The notes beneath the pieces are model-generated. The model worked only from the letters and a program-made list of their open reading frames with translations, searched no databases and was not told the origin of the DNA. Made by a program: the position numbers and the translations under genes. Below are positions 35,886 to 46,109 of a DNA stretch of 64,000 bases, one piece after another (the first letter of the stretch is position 1; every line of letters starts with the position of its first letter). Location: NCBI GenBank assembly GCA_037043455.1, contig JAWPHD010001284.1:186001-250000 (forward strand). Reading direction: 5' to 3'. The stretch comes from Cyrtodaria siliqua (lineage: Eukaryota > Mollusca > Bivalvia > Adapedonta > Hiatellidae).

Positions 35886-37255
35886 ATGTTCAACCAAGTT
35901 TATTGTAAAAGTTAAGGTATTTACGGTGTGATTTTTTTTAAAACCAAATTTTGAAAATTATCTTATTTTTACTCTTTCAACTCAAGAGGCATCTTTCCTG
36001 GGTTTATATTGTTTTCCAGAGAGAATTATTGTGTATCAGACATATCTTTTTGGCAGCTACTACAAACAGTGTCATTGAACATTTTCATTTCAGTTCTTCT
36101 TTCTAGACAAATTTCGCATTTAGAAAAACGTACGACATCTGTTCTATTTCAAAGGCAAGTATAGTATCCATAGCAAGGTTGAATTTTTCATCTTTCTGTA
36201 ATGGTGCAGCTTCTGGTATGTCATTTATTTGATATGTTTTGATAATATACCTCTTTTCCAGTTTATTTCTCATTTCCCTTTTCTTTGATTCTGACTGTGT
36301 TTCGTTTTCAAGAGGTTTTGATTCCTAGTTTCCTACATAAAGATTGGATGTCATTGGTTATATTAGAGTTGGAATTTGAGTCCTTATTTGGTTCAGTATA
36401 TGGTGTACTAATATAATTTTCTGAATTATGTTTGCTCTGGTTGCCATGCGTATTTTCGGTGGGTGATATTCGCTTTTTACTTTTACTACTATCACCGTCA
36501 TTAGAACTTGAAACTGTTTATTGTTCAAAAGCAAGTCAATGGTTGTACATGACAATTCTCCTTTATTGGTTGAAAAAGAATACAGGTGATATTGCTCTGC
36601 ACCAAACTCATGTTACATTGATGTTGTAGCCTAAAATGGTAGACACAGTTTCAATCTCACAAGCTGTGGCCCACCCTTGACCATTTATCATTTCCCTCTC
36701 GTATTAAGGTTTGGTCATGTCAGGACTGTGGTAAATTTGGACTAACTCCTCCATGTCAACCCTGTTATCAGCAATATTATAAAAGTATTCCCTTTTAGTG
36801 AGGTCGATATGTGTATATATTACATATTTGTCTGTGATTTGTATAGGAAATACTGGGAATAGAAAAGCTGTATCTACTCGTTTGCTCTACTGGGAGATGT
36901 TTCCCAGTACGGAACATTGTTCGGCCTTTTCCGTCAGTGGCGGGAATGCCAAATGACGTTCCGATTCAATCGGAACTGCCTCGTCGGATTCCGTCACTCG
37001 GGAATCCGACTCGGAGAGTACACGACGCCATATTGAACTATTTTCAAGAAACGACAACTCTGCAGTAGCGACCTCTTCAATTATAAGATAAACAAAATGG
37101 CGACAGCTGGTGAGTTCCGAAAATGCGCTACATATTTATTTGTTTTATCAGTGAGTATTCATAGAGATTCCTGATATAATAATGTATTCATACTAAGGTA
37201 AACAATATGGTGATTCCCGTCAAAGGTGGGCGCTTCTTAATTTATAAGAGTTTCA
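35886..37255. other. Spacer with a diverged repeat and a possible first exon signal
   Basis: 36905-37022 is a GC-richer patch (TCGGATTCCGTCACTCGGGA, CCGATTCAATCGG). It matches 43575-43690 in inverted orientation, so it is a dispersed repeat. At 37097, AACAAAATGGCGACAGCTG is followed directly by GTGAGT, which looks like a start codon with splice donor. No downstream exon could be found, so no gene is called. Confidence 0.4.
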
Positions 37256-38164
37256 CCTCTTCTTCATCTAAAACCAGGGCCTCCTCTGGCCAAATTTTTT
37301 CTTGCGCCACCACTTGCGCCAAATGAAAAAAGTTGGAGCCAAATTGGAGAAATTGGAGCCATTTGGCTCTAATGGCCCAAGCCACATATTTCTTCTTGAG
37401 TTTTATGTATAAATGAATTTTAAATGTGAAAATAAGAGATTTGGTTTATATCTGGTACACTAAGGAATGAAATTAATGAAGCCAAACAATATTAATAAAA
37501 AATATTTCTATATATATGTTTTCCAACCCCCAATATCTGGAAAGTTTCTACATCATGAGTTTGCTTAAATCAACTAGCTGAACCTAATGACAGCAGTAAT
37601 CATACATAGATGCTTTCATTTGATTGTTTAAGATGTATAGGTAGGCATTTATATCAGTAACAAGTTCAGAACCTGCCGTGTTTTCGTATTTCCGGAACCG
37701 CGAAAACCCATGACATTCGCATATCTTTACGTATTTCTTAATTTATTTTAAAAAGATGAACTGCCATATACATTAAAAACATATTTTGGCAATGAAATAC
37801 ACATAAAACCTCCGGGAAACTGATTAATAAACCAGTGTTTTGTGTAAAATGTTTGCATTTTTTTTGTGAAATCTAGATTCAGACACCTCAAAATTATGAA
37901 TGAACAAAAACAAAACAAATGTCACGTGGATCTAGTCAATCTTGTAAAATATGTAAATTAATGAGGTGTTGATTTGTGTTTGAATTGGAAGAACCTGATT
38001 GGCTAGATATTATTCAGTGGTATAATATTTTATGGTTGCTAGGACAACAAGGAACACTACCAGGAATACCCCCACCCATAATTAATAGAACCCAGATAGT
38101 TAGAATATGTCTGTGAAAATTCCTTAAACAGGTCTTAACGTTATATTGATATATTTAAATACTT
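37256..38164. other. Spacer with a short degenerate TTGGAGCCA repeat
   Basis: Between 37340 and 37370 the word TTGGAGCCA/TTGGAGAAA is repeated about three times. The rest is AT-rich without a recognisable element. Confidence 0.4.
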
Positions 38165-39190
38165 AGATTTAAAACTGAAAATAAAAAGTAGAAGTTATTT
38201 ATACATGTGGATTAACCTAGAAAGTGACAGTGAAGTTATTAATATATGTGTGGATTAACACTGAAAGTCAGTGACGGTGAAATCATTTGTACAGACGGAA
38301 TTATGCTGAAAGAGACAGTGACATGGTTTATCACTGTGACTTGATACTAAAAGGGATGTTGAAATTGTTTATTTAGTGGGATTTACACAAACAGAGACAG
38401 TGAAATTATGGATTTATCCGGAAATTGACAGTGAAGATTCTAAACATGTGGATTTACGCTGAAAGCGAGAGTGACGTTGTTATGTGGATTTACACTGAAG
38501 GATCAGCAACGTCATTTATATATGTGGATTTTTTTATATATTTTAGGAACAATTACATAACCCATACCGTCGCAAGCGTGGTTTTTTTTAAATTGAGAAA
38601 AAATGCAGTAAAACATTCATTTCATAATTCTATCTTTGATACTGTTTACAGTAAGTAATGTCAACCCATGCATTTAAAAGCGTTCTTATGTTTTTCTTCT
38701 TTCTATTGACTATTTTTTCTAAAATTGATAAGTGAAGTTACTATATGTGCAAATGTATCCTGAAATTAACAGAGAAGTCCCTGAATTCACCTGAAATTAA
38801 CACTGAAGTTACTATATATGCAATTTTTTACCCTGAAATTAACACTGAAGTTAATATATATATATGCGGCGAATTTACGCTGGAAATATTAAACAGTGAA
38901 GTTATTATATGCAAATTCAACCTGAAATTAACAGTGAAGTTACTATAATGTGGATTTAAACTGGAAGAGATGGTGACATCATTTATATGTTGATTTACGC
39001 TGAAAGAAACGGTGACGTCATTTATATACGTGGATTTACGCTGAAAGAGACGGTGACGTCATTTATTACATGGATTTAAGCTGAAAGAGACGGTGACGTC
39101 ATTTATATACGTGGATTTACGCTGAAAGAGACCGTGACATCATTTATATAAGTGGATTTACGCTGAAAGAGACCGTGATGGTTTGTATAT
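38165..39190. repeat. ~41-bp imperfect tandem repeat carrying CRE sites
   Basis: Units read GTGGATTTACGCTGAAAGAG, then a GACGGTGACGTCATTTATAT-like stretch. Spacing measured between GAAAGAGACGG starts is 40-41 bp at 39001-39190. Leftward the units decay into forms such as CCTGAAATTAACACTGAAGT (38758-38940) and GTGGATTAACACTGAAAGTC (38260). Perfect TGACGTCA octamers are present at 39013, 39054 and 39094; other units have degraded forms (TGACATCA). The best-preserved units cluster at the right, suggesting that end was amplified most recently. The small open frames in it are by-products. Confidence 0.75.
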
Positions 39191-39459
39191 ACTTTATGCA
39201 CCAAATTAATTCTGTTTAAGTTTAATTGTACAAAACAAATGAACGGGACAGTCACTAATTTTTTTTAATGCTACCTACAGATACATCGTATGATACGTAT
39301 CTAGTAGCCCTTGTTAAAGCAGAGGAAATTATTTTAGTTTTTATAGCAACGGGTTACACATTTTATATAACCATACCTAGAAGCTAATGGGCCCAAACAA
39401 AATTAAGAAAGGTTACATCTGAATCAGGGAGCAGTGTCCTAAATATTTAAAGTGCTGAG

Positions 39460-39630
39460 AAGGTTGATTCCGATTTACTGCATCTGTGGCTTGGATGGTT
39501 TCAAACCTCGCCTCTCTCACTGCTAGTTGGAATAAATAAAAAGGCGTGTCCTTTCAGATGGACAGACGGTATACACTACTATTTCTACACAGGAAAAAGT
39601 GGTGTGCCCCCACCATGGATGATATCGATG
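39460..39630 (+). mobile_element. Decayed SINE-A copy
   Basis: TTTCAAACCTCGCCTCTCTC resembles the head region of the SINE at 62150-62394. TCAGATGGACAGACGG, TACACTACTATTTCTACACA and GGAAAAAGTGGTG match the central domain of the SINE at 35614-35873. The order is the same, the box B word is ruined and there are several small indels. The stretch happens to be open for 50-odd codons and imitates a terminal exon, but the SINE homology explains it. Confidence 0.6.
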
Positions 39631-40123
39631 GATGAAATGACGTAAATCATTCAAGCAACCAGCCAACCGATTTACTGAACCACCGGGTTCATGTTGATGA
39701 CCCTCATCTTACGGATGTTGCCAGCCATCCGTCAGATGACTCCCATCAGCCAACTCACATCTAAATCATTTCATGCTTAAATGTTATATTAATTGCATAT
39801 ATATTATAATAAAATTATGTATTTATTAGGCACATATTTATATTTGCTTTATATTATAAGCACAACAAATAGGCATCAGGGTTGTCATTAGTAGCCAATT
39901 GCCGATCAAAATTATCGATTAAAATGGTGTTATCATCAGTAAGTTTTGCCTTAACTTGTATTTGCAATATGTGACACTGACTTCGTTGATCCCTCGTCAA
40001 ATTGTTTGGAATTCAAAATGAATCCCTGTTGCCAGGGCTAAATCTAGTTTAACTACTTTGCTGTGAAATAAGAAACTTCAGTTTAATTTTTTAGTTCATT
40101 TGCTCTTAGTACAAACATGTACC
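39631..40123. other. Spacer, no supported feature
   Basis: Contains a CCAGCCAACCGATTTACTG patch with related CCAGCCATCCGTCAGATG and ATCAGCCAACTCAC words at about 39659-39760, a possible small decayed tandem repeat. The remainder is AT-rich. Confidence 0.4.
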
Positions 40124-40198
40124 ACTTCTATGGTGTAATCGGTAAACACGTCTATCCTTTTAGGGTAGAAGACCCAGGTTCAAATCCTGGTGGGAGTA
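40124..40198 (+). tRNA. tRNA-like gene, anticodon probably UUU (Lys); may be a pseudogene
   Basis: A cloverleaf can be drawn. The acceptor stem is ACTTCTA with TGGGAGT (seven pairs, two of them G-T) and the discriminator is A. The D arm is GTGT/ACAC around AATCGGTAA. The anticodon arm is CTATC-CTTTTAG-GGTAG with TTT in anticodon position, and the T arm is CCAGG-TTCAAAT-CCTGG. Box B is GGTTCAAATCC and box A is TGGTGTAATCGG. The anomaly is one extra base between the D and anticodon stems (or a six-pair anticodon stem). The sequence is unlike the usual animal tRNA-Lys. It could be a divergent tRNA, a pseudogene or a tRNA-derived head without a SINE body. Confidence 0.5.
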
Positions 40199-41310
40199 AA
40201 AAATTGTTTGGAAAAAGAGCTGGATTAAGCATTTTTTTAAGTATTTCTAAATTTTGAATTTAATTCAATATAATCAAATTCAATTTAAACAATCGTAATA
40301 AGTTACAGTATGTCTGGAAACGACCACGAGGGAAAGAAGCTATTACAAGACAATGGCCCATTTAGCAATAAAATATGTGTGTGTGTGTAATTCTAAGGTT
40401 TATAGTCCCTCCGCCAACGAACACGTCAAGGTATACCTGACGCGATGGGCACAATAGAGTCTGGACTTAGCAATAAAATATTTCATGAGGCCCTCTTTTC
40501 TTCTTTGAAAGCCGTTTCCCTCTTTTGGTTTTGCAATAATGAGCCTCTTATAAAATATTTTACCTAATATTGAAATGCATTGAATGCTCTTAGAAGACAG
40601 TGGCCCAGTTAGTAAAATTATCTTCCCTGAGGCCCTCTTTTCAATTCATCATCTTTAAGGCCCTATTATATTACCCTTTGGTCTTAAAATGAAAAACAAT
40701 GTTATTTTGCTACAAAAATAGGTCTTTTTTAAATATGTTTACCATATATTTACAAAAATCTTCCCTGATGCCCTCTTTTGTCCATATTCTTCTCTTTTTG
40801 CTATGACCTTTGCCCTTTAAATCTTTGTAGCCAAACAGAGACTTAACGAGTGGTCGTTTTAGCGCAGGATGAAACCAAACATGTGATGTCGACCAGTTTT
40901 CAAAACATTTACACATCCATAAACTCTTTCCTTTCACGACTGTTATTATATTTATTATCTCATTTTAACCGGGTGTGTCTTTAATTGAAATGTTGAAAAA
41001 TAATAGCTCCGTCGTTTCACTGGGCACTTCAGAGAGCTGATATCAGTGCCAAGAATGGAAGTTTATAACAATTATGTAAATATATATCCATTTTTAGATA
41101 TCATAAAGTAGCTTTTTTCACTTTTAATCTTCATTATTGGGATCTTTATTTTTTCATATTGACTACTGTTCGCATTTAGGCAAAATAAAAAAAAAATCTA
41201 AAGAAAAAAAAAAAAAAAAAAAAAAATGTGAAATATGGTATACAAAATGCAAAGTCTTATTATGAAGGACTAGTGCTAGGTTATGGGGAAAAAAACAATA
41301 ATAAATGTAT
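40199..41310. other. Spacer with homopolymer run
   Basis: Three related 'GGCCCTCTTTTCTTC / GAGGCCCTCTTTTC / GATGCCCTCTTTTG' words occur at about 40488, 40633 and 40768, a loose direct repeat. A poly-A tract of about 20 lies at 41205-41226. No gene was recognised. Confidence 0.4.
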
Positions 41311-41635
41311 GAATTGAAACGAATGTGGTTTAATGGCTCATCAACACAGTATAGGTTATTTAGAGCTGCCCCAGAGAGAGGGGAAGGATACATAGGAATC
41401 CGGGAACCGTGCCCTACTCTTATTATCAAATATATTCCTATGGTTCTTTAACGTGCTCGGAGGATAGACCGATACACGGTACTGCCCGGTTTACGTCCCC
41501 ATCCGACGGCGCAGGCTAAGGGAAAGTGTCTTGGTCAAGAACACACCGACGAAACTCAGTGGCGCCACGGAGGATTGAACCCGGGGCCTCCGGTTATAAA
41601 TCCGCCGCGCTACCGACAGCGCCATGCCAGCCCTA
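41311..41635 (-). mobile_element. SINE-B, full-length copy
   Basis: Read on the minus strand: a head with AGGGCTGGCATGGCGCTGTC, GGTAGCGCGGC (box A region) and CCGGGTTCAATCC (box B). Then CACTGAGTTTCGTCGG, the core TGTGTTCTTGACCAAGACAC and a TTAGCCTGCGCCGTCGGATG block. It ends with GGTTCCCGGATTCC, GAGGGGCAGCTC-like sequence, TAACCTATACTGTGTTGATG and ATTAAACCACATTC near the 3' end. The same order is seen at 59425-59727 and in pieces at 32.4-33.5 kb, which defines the family and its length of about 310-325 bp. It has a pol III promoter and no protein. No unambiguous target duplication was seen. Confidence 0.82.
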
Positions 41636-42065
41636 AAGAATATTTTTTGTTTCAAAACCCAGTGTAAAACCCACATTGTCAATACATACAGACTTGCTTT
41701 ACACAGATAATTTTAATGTTATAGTGTCAAAAATAAACATTGTTTCATGCTACACTGATTTTTTCTCATATTTTGTTTTTGGAAAGAGGAAAAAACAATA
41801 ACCCGTACTGTGTAATAAATCTGTATATAAATCCATTGTCAAAGGACAATGTTTTAGGATAGTTTTAAAGGATTAATATACACAACTTCCAAAATTATTA
41901 TTTTTTCTATAAAAAACAACAAGAAGGTTGATTAAGGAAGATCAAGATATAAGCAAGGCTATGTTATTTCTAATAAGTAAGCTAAGCTTTGCATGTCCCA
42001 GAATGAAAACATTAAGTTTATTTGCTGTAGTTTGATAATAGAAAAATCAACTAAGTAAATTATCT
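41636..42065. other. AT-rich spacer
   Basis: No motif, repeat copy or coding signal recognised. It contains several A and T runs and a CAAAGGACAATG word near 41840. Confidence 0.4.
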
Positions 42066-42780
42066 CTATACTCCAGTTCCACAGATAGCAAGGTATTGAT
42101 TCCACATGGTTTCAAACTTATTCATTTTTAAGTTTCTATATGCGATTAGTTTCTCAACTTTGTACAAAGATATTATACACGTTTTAAAAAGGTTAAGCTG
42201 TGGAATTTGACGTTGCATCTTGTTTCGATAAATGTAAAGTTTTGCTTGCATGATGATTTTGCTCAAAACAGTATTAAATTTACTATTTCCAAATAAAAAT
42301 ATCTCGTTATTAATAATATTCATTTTAGATAAAAGGTAATTTGTTCCAAGTATCCTATGGTTGATTCTAAATTGAACCAAGGTAACTTAGGATCTTTTGT
42401 TATTTTATAAGGTTAAAGGCATATTCAAAGTTTGGAACACTAAATACTTCATTTTTCCATTTACTTAATGCTTTGGGATGTACATTATTTCTAATCATGA
42501 TGTCATATATGTTTCGACAGCCTTTCTCATTTTGTAGAATTAAGGATAGGCTTAGTGGACGAATTGGGTTTGGCTGTTACAGGCTAGATGCACAATATTC
42601 AAGTTTGCCAAATAATTCCCGACAGCAGTTATAATACCTTCATGGACTGTATATTATAGTGTTCATTCAATTCTATGTATAAATAAAGATTGCCATTTTT
42701 GTTTAAAATGTCATTGATAAAAGTTATTCCTCCTGTAAACCATCTTTTGTAAAACACACTAGAGCCTCCGATTGAAATTT
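42066..42780 (-). pseudogene. Broken LINE ORF2 C-terminus, second LINE lineage
   Basis: Fragments of a LINE protein in shifting frames on the minus strand. Near 42720 it reads RWFTGGITFINDILNKNGN. Near 42500 it reads CRNIYDIMIRNNVHPKALSK and then WKNEVFSVPNFEYAFNLIK. From 42380 to 42066 a 104-residue frame runs VQFRINHRILGTNYLLSKMN ... FLFGNSKFN ... IIMQAKLYIYRNKMQR ... KFETMWNQY. This order (WxxGGI, IYD, FRINHRIL, AKxYIY) is typical of the region after the RT core in L1/Tx1-like LINEs. The Cys/His knuckle expected between SKMN and FLFG is deleted. At least two frameshifts and several stops make it non-functional. It is distinct from the LINE at 29.4 kb. Confidence 0.65.
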
Positions 42781-43574
42781 AAAATTTTGAAAATGTTTGA
42801 TGCTTCTAGAAGCCCTTATAAAATAAATACATTTGATGTAATCACTGATCACATAGTAATAGTGTTAAATAAATTATTTTCATATTGTTTATATTAAATA
42901 TATGATATCTGGAATGTTTTCACTAGATGCTATATGTATAAGATCTATATCTTGCAATACACTAACCCTCATGTCAAAGGTGTACCCTAATGTCTGTGGA
43001 TTGGAGAAAAAATATATACTTGCAGACCATAGAAGCGTAATTTAACAATATATCAAGTACCATGAACGTCAGTATGGACTTCATGAGTCATATCTTTCTT
43101 TGTTTAGAGTTTTATAAATTGATACAATATCAAGTTCATATATGCATGCAGCTGACATATCACTCTCGACTGACAAAACGGTAAACAATCTCTCCCATAA
43201 TATGATCTAATCATAATTACAATGTCTCTTCCTCCTTTCCATTCAATTCAGCCGTTATATTAAAGTATATATTTGGAAAACTCAACAAATGCTTCCAAAC
43301 TATCAGTCATTATATGGAACAAACTGTTTGGGACCGAACGAACTGTTTGGGGCCGAAACGTCTTGATTCCAACTACACATATTTGGGGATTTATTTTGTT
43401 AAAAAGTATAATTTATCGGTCATAGCAATAAAATATCAAGAAATTGATAAAAATCACTCACAAATCTGCAATATTTTCATCAATACAACATTAAATAAAA
43501 GAGCACTTTTTTGCGGAGAGCTACACTCGAAAACCGAACCAAATGCTGCATTTTGATGCAAAAAACCATTGAGC
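42781..43574. other. AT-rich spacer
   Basis: Mostly featureless. A short direct repeat near 43319-43360 reads AACTGTTTGGGACCGAACG then AACTGTTTGGGGCCGAAACG. Upstream parts may contain more of the LINE relic, but I could not follow its reading frame. Confidence 0.4.
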
Positions 43575-43770
43575 GGCACCCATTACTCTCCGAGCCACTA
43601 TTCCCGAGTACGGAAATTGGCGAAGTGTTCCGATCGGTTCCGATTGTTTTACGGACGTCGTCGTCAGATTCCGCCACTAGGAAATAACGATTACGGATAT
43701 TAACGAAGAGTTCCGGTTCCACTTGTTTTGTTTGTATGACGTAACGTCGTCTTGGATGACGTAACGTCGT
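43575..43770. repeat. Dispersed GC-richer repeat and a 20-bp direct repeat
   Basis: TACTCTCCGAG, ATTCCCGAGTACGGAA and TTCCGATCGGTTCCGATTG match the reverse complement of 36905-37022, indicating two inverted, diverged copies of one repeat. At 43736-43773 the word ATGACGTAACGTCGTCTTGG occurs twice in tandem. No coding role is visible. Confidence 0.5.
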
Positions 43771-43852
43771 CTTGGCGTTCTCGTGCAAACTGGTGTAAAA
43801 AGGCATTAATCATTAGAAATATTAATAAAATCATTTTAATTATGTAATATAT

Positions 43853-44000
43853 AGTTTAATAACCAGTGTTTTTGAGATACTGAAAATATCTCAGGAGGTA
43901 GAGATATAAGAACGAGTGCGGAGCACGATTTTTTATATCGGGGCCATTTCTCTACCTGGGGAGATATGTCTCGTATCTCAAAAACACTGGTTATTAAACT
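43853..44000. repeat. Foldback element with 28-bp perfect arms
   Basis: The left arm 43853-43880 (AGTTTAATAACCAGTG ... GAGATAC) and right arm 43973-44000 are exact inverted copies. Inside, AGGTAGAGATATAA and TTATATCGGGGCCATTTCTC/TACCT pair imperfectly and extend the hairpin. It is 148 bp long with no coding capacity, a MITE-like foldback. The perfect arms point to a young element or to ongoing conversion between the arms. Confidence 0.78.
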
Positions 44001-44002
44001 CT

Positions 44003-44056
44003 ATTTATCGACCTGATATCACCTCGGTCGATATCACTTTTCTCAGGTCGATAAAT
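44003..44056. repeat. Small hairpin, 14-bp perfect arms
   Basis: ATTTATCGACCTGA (44003-44016) and TCAGGTCGATAAAT (44043-44056) are exact inverted copies. Between them ATATCACCTCGGTCGATATC gives further pairing. It directly abuts the foldback to its left, so the two may be parts of one compound element. Confidence 0.7.
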
Positions 44057-44106
44057 ACAACACATATCGACCGAACCTAAATTAACAATTATTTTATTAT
44101 TAAATC

Positions 44107-44480
44107 AAATTATTGATTGAATTTTGAAATTTTGGGATTTAAAAATTTTGAAATTTTAAAATTTCTGAATTTTGAACATTTTGAAATTTTGAAATTTTGA
44201 ATTTTGAATTTTTCAAATTTTGAAAAATTAGAATTTTGAAATTTTGGAATTTTGAATTTTTTGAATTTTTGAAATTTTGATTTTTGAAATTTTGAATTTT
44301 TTGAATTTTGAATTTTGAAATAATGAAATTTTGAAATAATGAAATTTTGAAATTTTGAAATAATGAAATTTTGAAATAATGAAATTTTGAAATTTTGAAA
44401 TAATGAAATTTTGAAATAATGAAATTTTGAAATAATGAAATTTTGAATTTTGAAATTTTTGAATTTTGAATTTTGAAATA
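44107..44480. repeat. Low-complexity GAAATTTTGAAATAAT tract
   Basis: About 370 bp almost free of C on the plus strand, built from GAAATTTTG and GAAATAATGAAATTTTG words. The clearest 16-17-bp periodicity is at 44310-44450. The two long minus-strand open frames (Phe/Lys/Ile/Ser/Asn-rich) are consequences of this composition, not genes. The left part has more interruptions and looks older. Confidence 0.85.
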
Positions 44481-44717
44481 GTTTAATTTTGACAACCAAT
44501 AACAAATAATAAAACAATTTCTAATGATAAGCATTTTTTTAATGACTATCGCTATATTCGTAACTACTTGTGACGGGATTAGCCGAACTAGTACGAATAC
44601 TCCGAATAAGTGTTTATCAAACTACGAAAAGAGACTATCGTCCAAGTGAAACAGACTGATCCCCTGATGATTTGAGGAAAAAATCGGTAATTGCCGAACG
44701 CAAAGGCAATTTCCTCA
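44481..44717. other. Spacer preceding a possible exon
   Basis: No repeat copy recognised. Composition rises in CpG towards 44690 (GGTAATTGCCGAACGC), leading into the candidate frame. Confidence 0.35.
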
Positions 44718-44954
44718 ATGGCGGCGCTTCCGGTGCAACACAGTTTTTTTGCCCAGCCAGGTACGATTTCAACATTTGCACATGTGTTACCATTAGCCGA
44801 TCATCATCGGCCGGCTGCGACGGCCGAGCTCTGCTCGGTATTAGAAAGAATACTTCAATGGCAGAAATTGTGCGCTTTATATTCGAAAAGTTTGGTGGAG
44901 TTTTACTCAAAGTTGTTTTGTTTTTTATGTGAAATAAACTGGTCCATAAAATAA
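44718..44954 (+). CDS. Possible small gene or exon, unidentified (78 aa frame)
   Basis: ATGGCGGCGCTTCC follows CCTCA, a reasonable animal start context. The frame reads MAALPVQHSFFAQPG at the start and CSVLERILQWQKLCALYSK in the middle, ending in NWSIK at 44954. It is the most CpG- and GC-rich stretch in the neighbourhood (GGCCGGCTGCGACGGCCGAG) and contrasts with the AT-rich surroundings. A splice-donor-like CCAG|GTACGA at 44757-44762 offers the alternative that only a first exon of about 14 codons is real. I recognise no domain, signal peptide or membrane segment. Overlapping frames on both strands are also open, which weakens the case. It may be a chance frame in a CpG-rich patch. Confidence 0.3.
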   Translation: MAALPVQHSFFAQPGTISTFAHVLPLADHHRPAATAELCSVLERILQWQKLCALYSKSLVEFYSKLFCFLCEINWSIK

Positions 44955-45420
44955 TCAAGTTATCCAGCGAGTGCAGACGAGACATCATTTCTGAAAAAAA
45001 TAAGTCGAGTTATCACATCATCCAAAATTCGAAGTATCGAAGTACACCATAAATCTTAATATTTAAATTGTTAAATCACCGTTCTTGTGTAATCTCGTTC
45101 CGTATTTGGGAATTTTAACCCACCCAACACATGAATACAATTAACATGTCGGCAGTTGTCAATCATTTATCCATTACAGCGAATCAAACCAGAAGAATAC
45201 CTCCGACAAACAATAACACGTGCATAAAGCACGTGCAACTATGTTATATAAAATATTGTCAATATACTCCGACTTCAACAATAGGGCGGAGATATCTAAG
45301 GACCGGCGACATGTCAATTGCAACACAACTTACGACACTTGTTCACAGTCTCTAAGCAACTTCATTTAAACAGCGATCCATATATGTCGTGGTCTGAGAA
45401 AATCCGCACACCTTTCGAAG

Positions 45421-46100
45421 TGCTACCCAATGATAACGTTTGCGACACAATAATGCATGACATTAAAATCTGTGACATTTCAAAATGACCTTCTCGCATC
45501 TCAATCATCAAATAAAATCACTAATGCGTAGATAAGGAAATGGAGATGTATTTTCCCTGAGAGATTGTTTAGGGATCTATTCGGTTTTATTTTCCGACAT
45601 ATAGAAATCACTGTAGGTAAAGTGCAAATCGAATTTGAGTTTGAGGTATCAACACGCTAGTTTGAAGACAAGTTCAGTTGCATCATGTAATTGAATTAGC
45701 GTTACACATGTAAACAAACTTAGTATTTTTACGATAGTTCATTTGCTTCAAACGTTAAGTTACATTTTCTTCTCTGCTTTAAACTCTGATAACTTTGACG
45801 ACAGGTTGCTTTATGTTTTATATGTTTATTTCATTTATTACATAAGTCATAGCGAAAAATGTATGGTATATGATGTTATTACATTTCTTCTAAATATCTC
45901 TGTCTAAATGCTGTTTCTTGCATACTTGTTTAATTAAATGATATACTGTAGTAGTATGTACCGAAATAGATATTTATATTTGTCTTAAATGCTCATTTGA
46001 CTGAAATCTAGACAAGTTTGTAGATGTATATGCGCCGGTTTGTTGAAGTTAAGCACTAGTTTGTCGATGGTATGTTTGCTATAAGCGCTAGTTTTTCTAT
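45421..46100 (-). repeat. Left arm of a large degenerate inverted repeat
   Basis: Blocks on this side match the reverse complement of blocks on the right side in mirrored order. B 45421-45543 (TGACATTTCAAAATGACCTT, CTCGCATCTCAATCATC) matches 49556-49665. A 45615-45665 (AGGTAAAGTGCAAATCGAAT ... AACACGCTAGTTTG) matches 48081-48131. C 46021-46070 (GTTGAAGTTAAGCACTAG) matches 47669-47733. The A-C distance is about the same on both sides (~340 bp). Sequence between the blocks has diverged beyond recognition. Nature unknown: two inverted copies of one dispersed element or one giant foldback. Confidence 0.55.
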
Positions 46101-46109
46101 GGTTTTGGT

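Noticed and set aside
37097..37115. Start codon plus splice donor (ATGGCGACAGCTG then GTGAGT)
   Set aside because: No downstream exon with matching phase could be found within several kilobases; the 39.5-kb candidate turned out to be a SINE.
39481..39645. Apparent terminal exon (ACCEPTOR-like CCTTTCAG, then HYYFYTGKSGVPPPW and a stop, with AATAAA downstream)
   Set aside because: The same stretch aligns in order with the head and central domain of SINE-A (35614-35873), so the protein-like look is accidental.
44110..44534. Two overlapping minus-strand frames of over 130 codons rich in Phe, Lys, Ile, Ser and Asn
   Set aside because: They are produced by the GAAATTTTG low-complexity tract; both frames exist at once because the tract lacks stop words on that strand.
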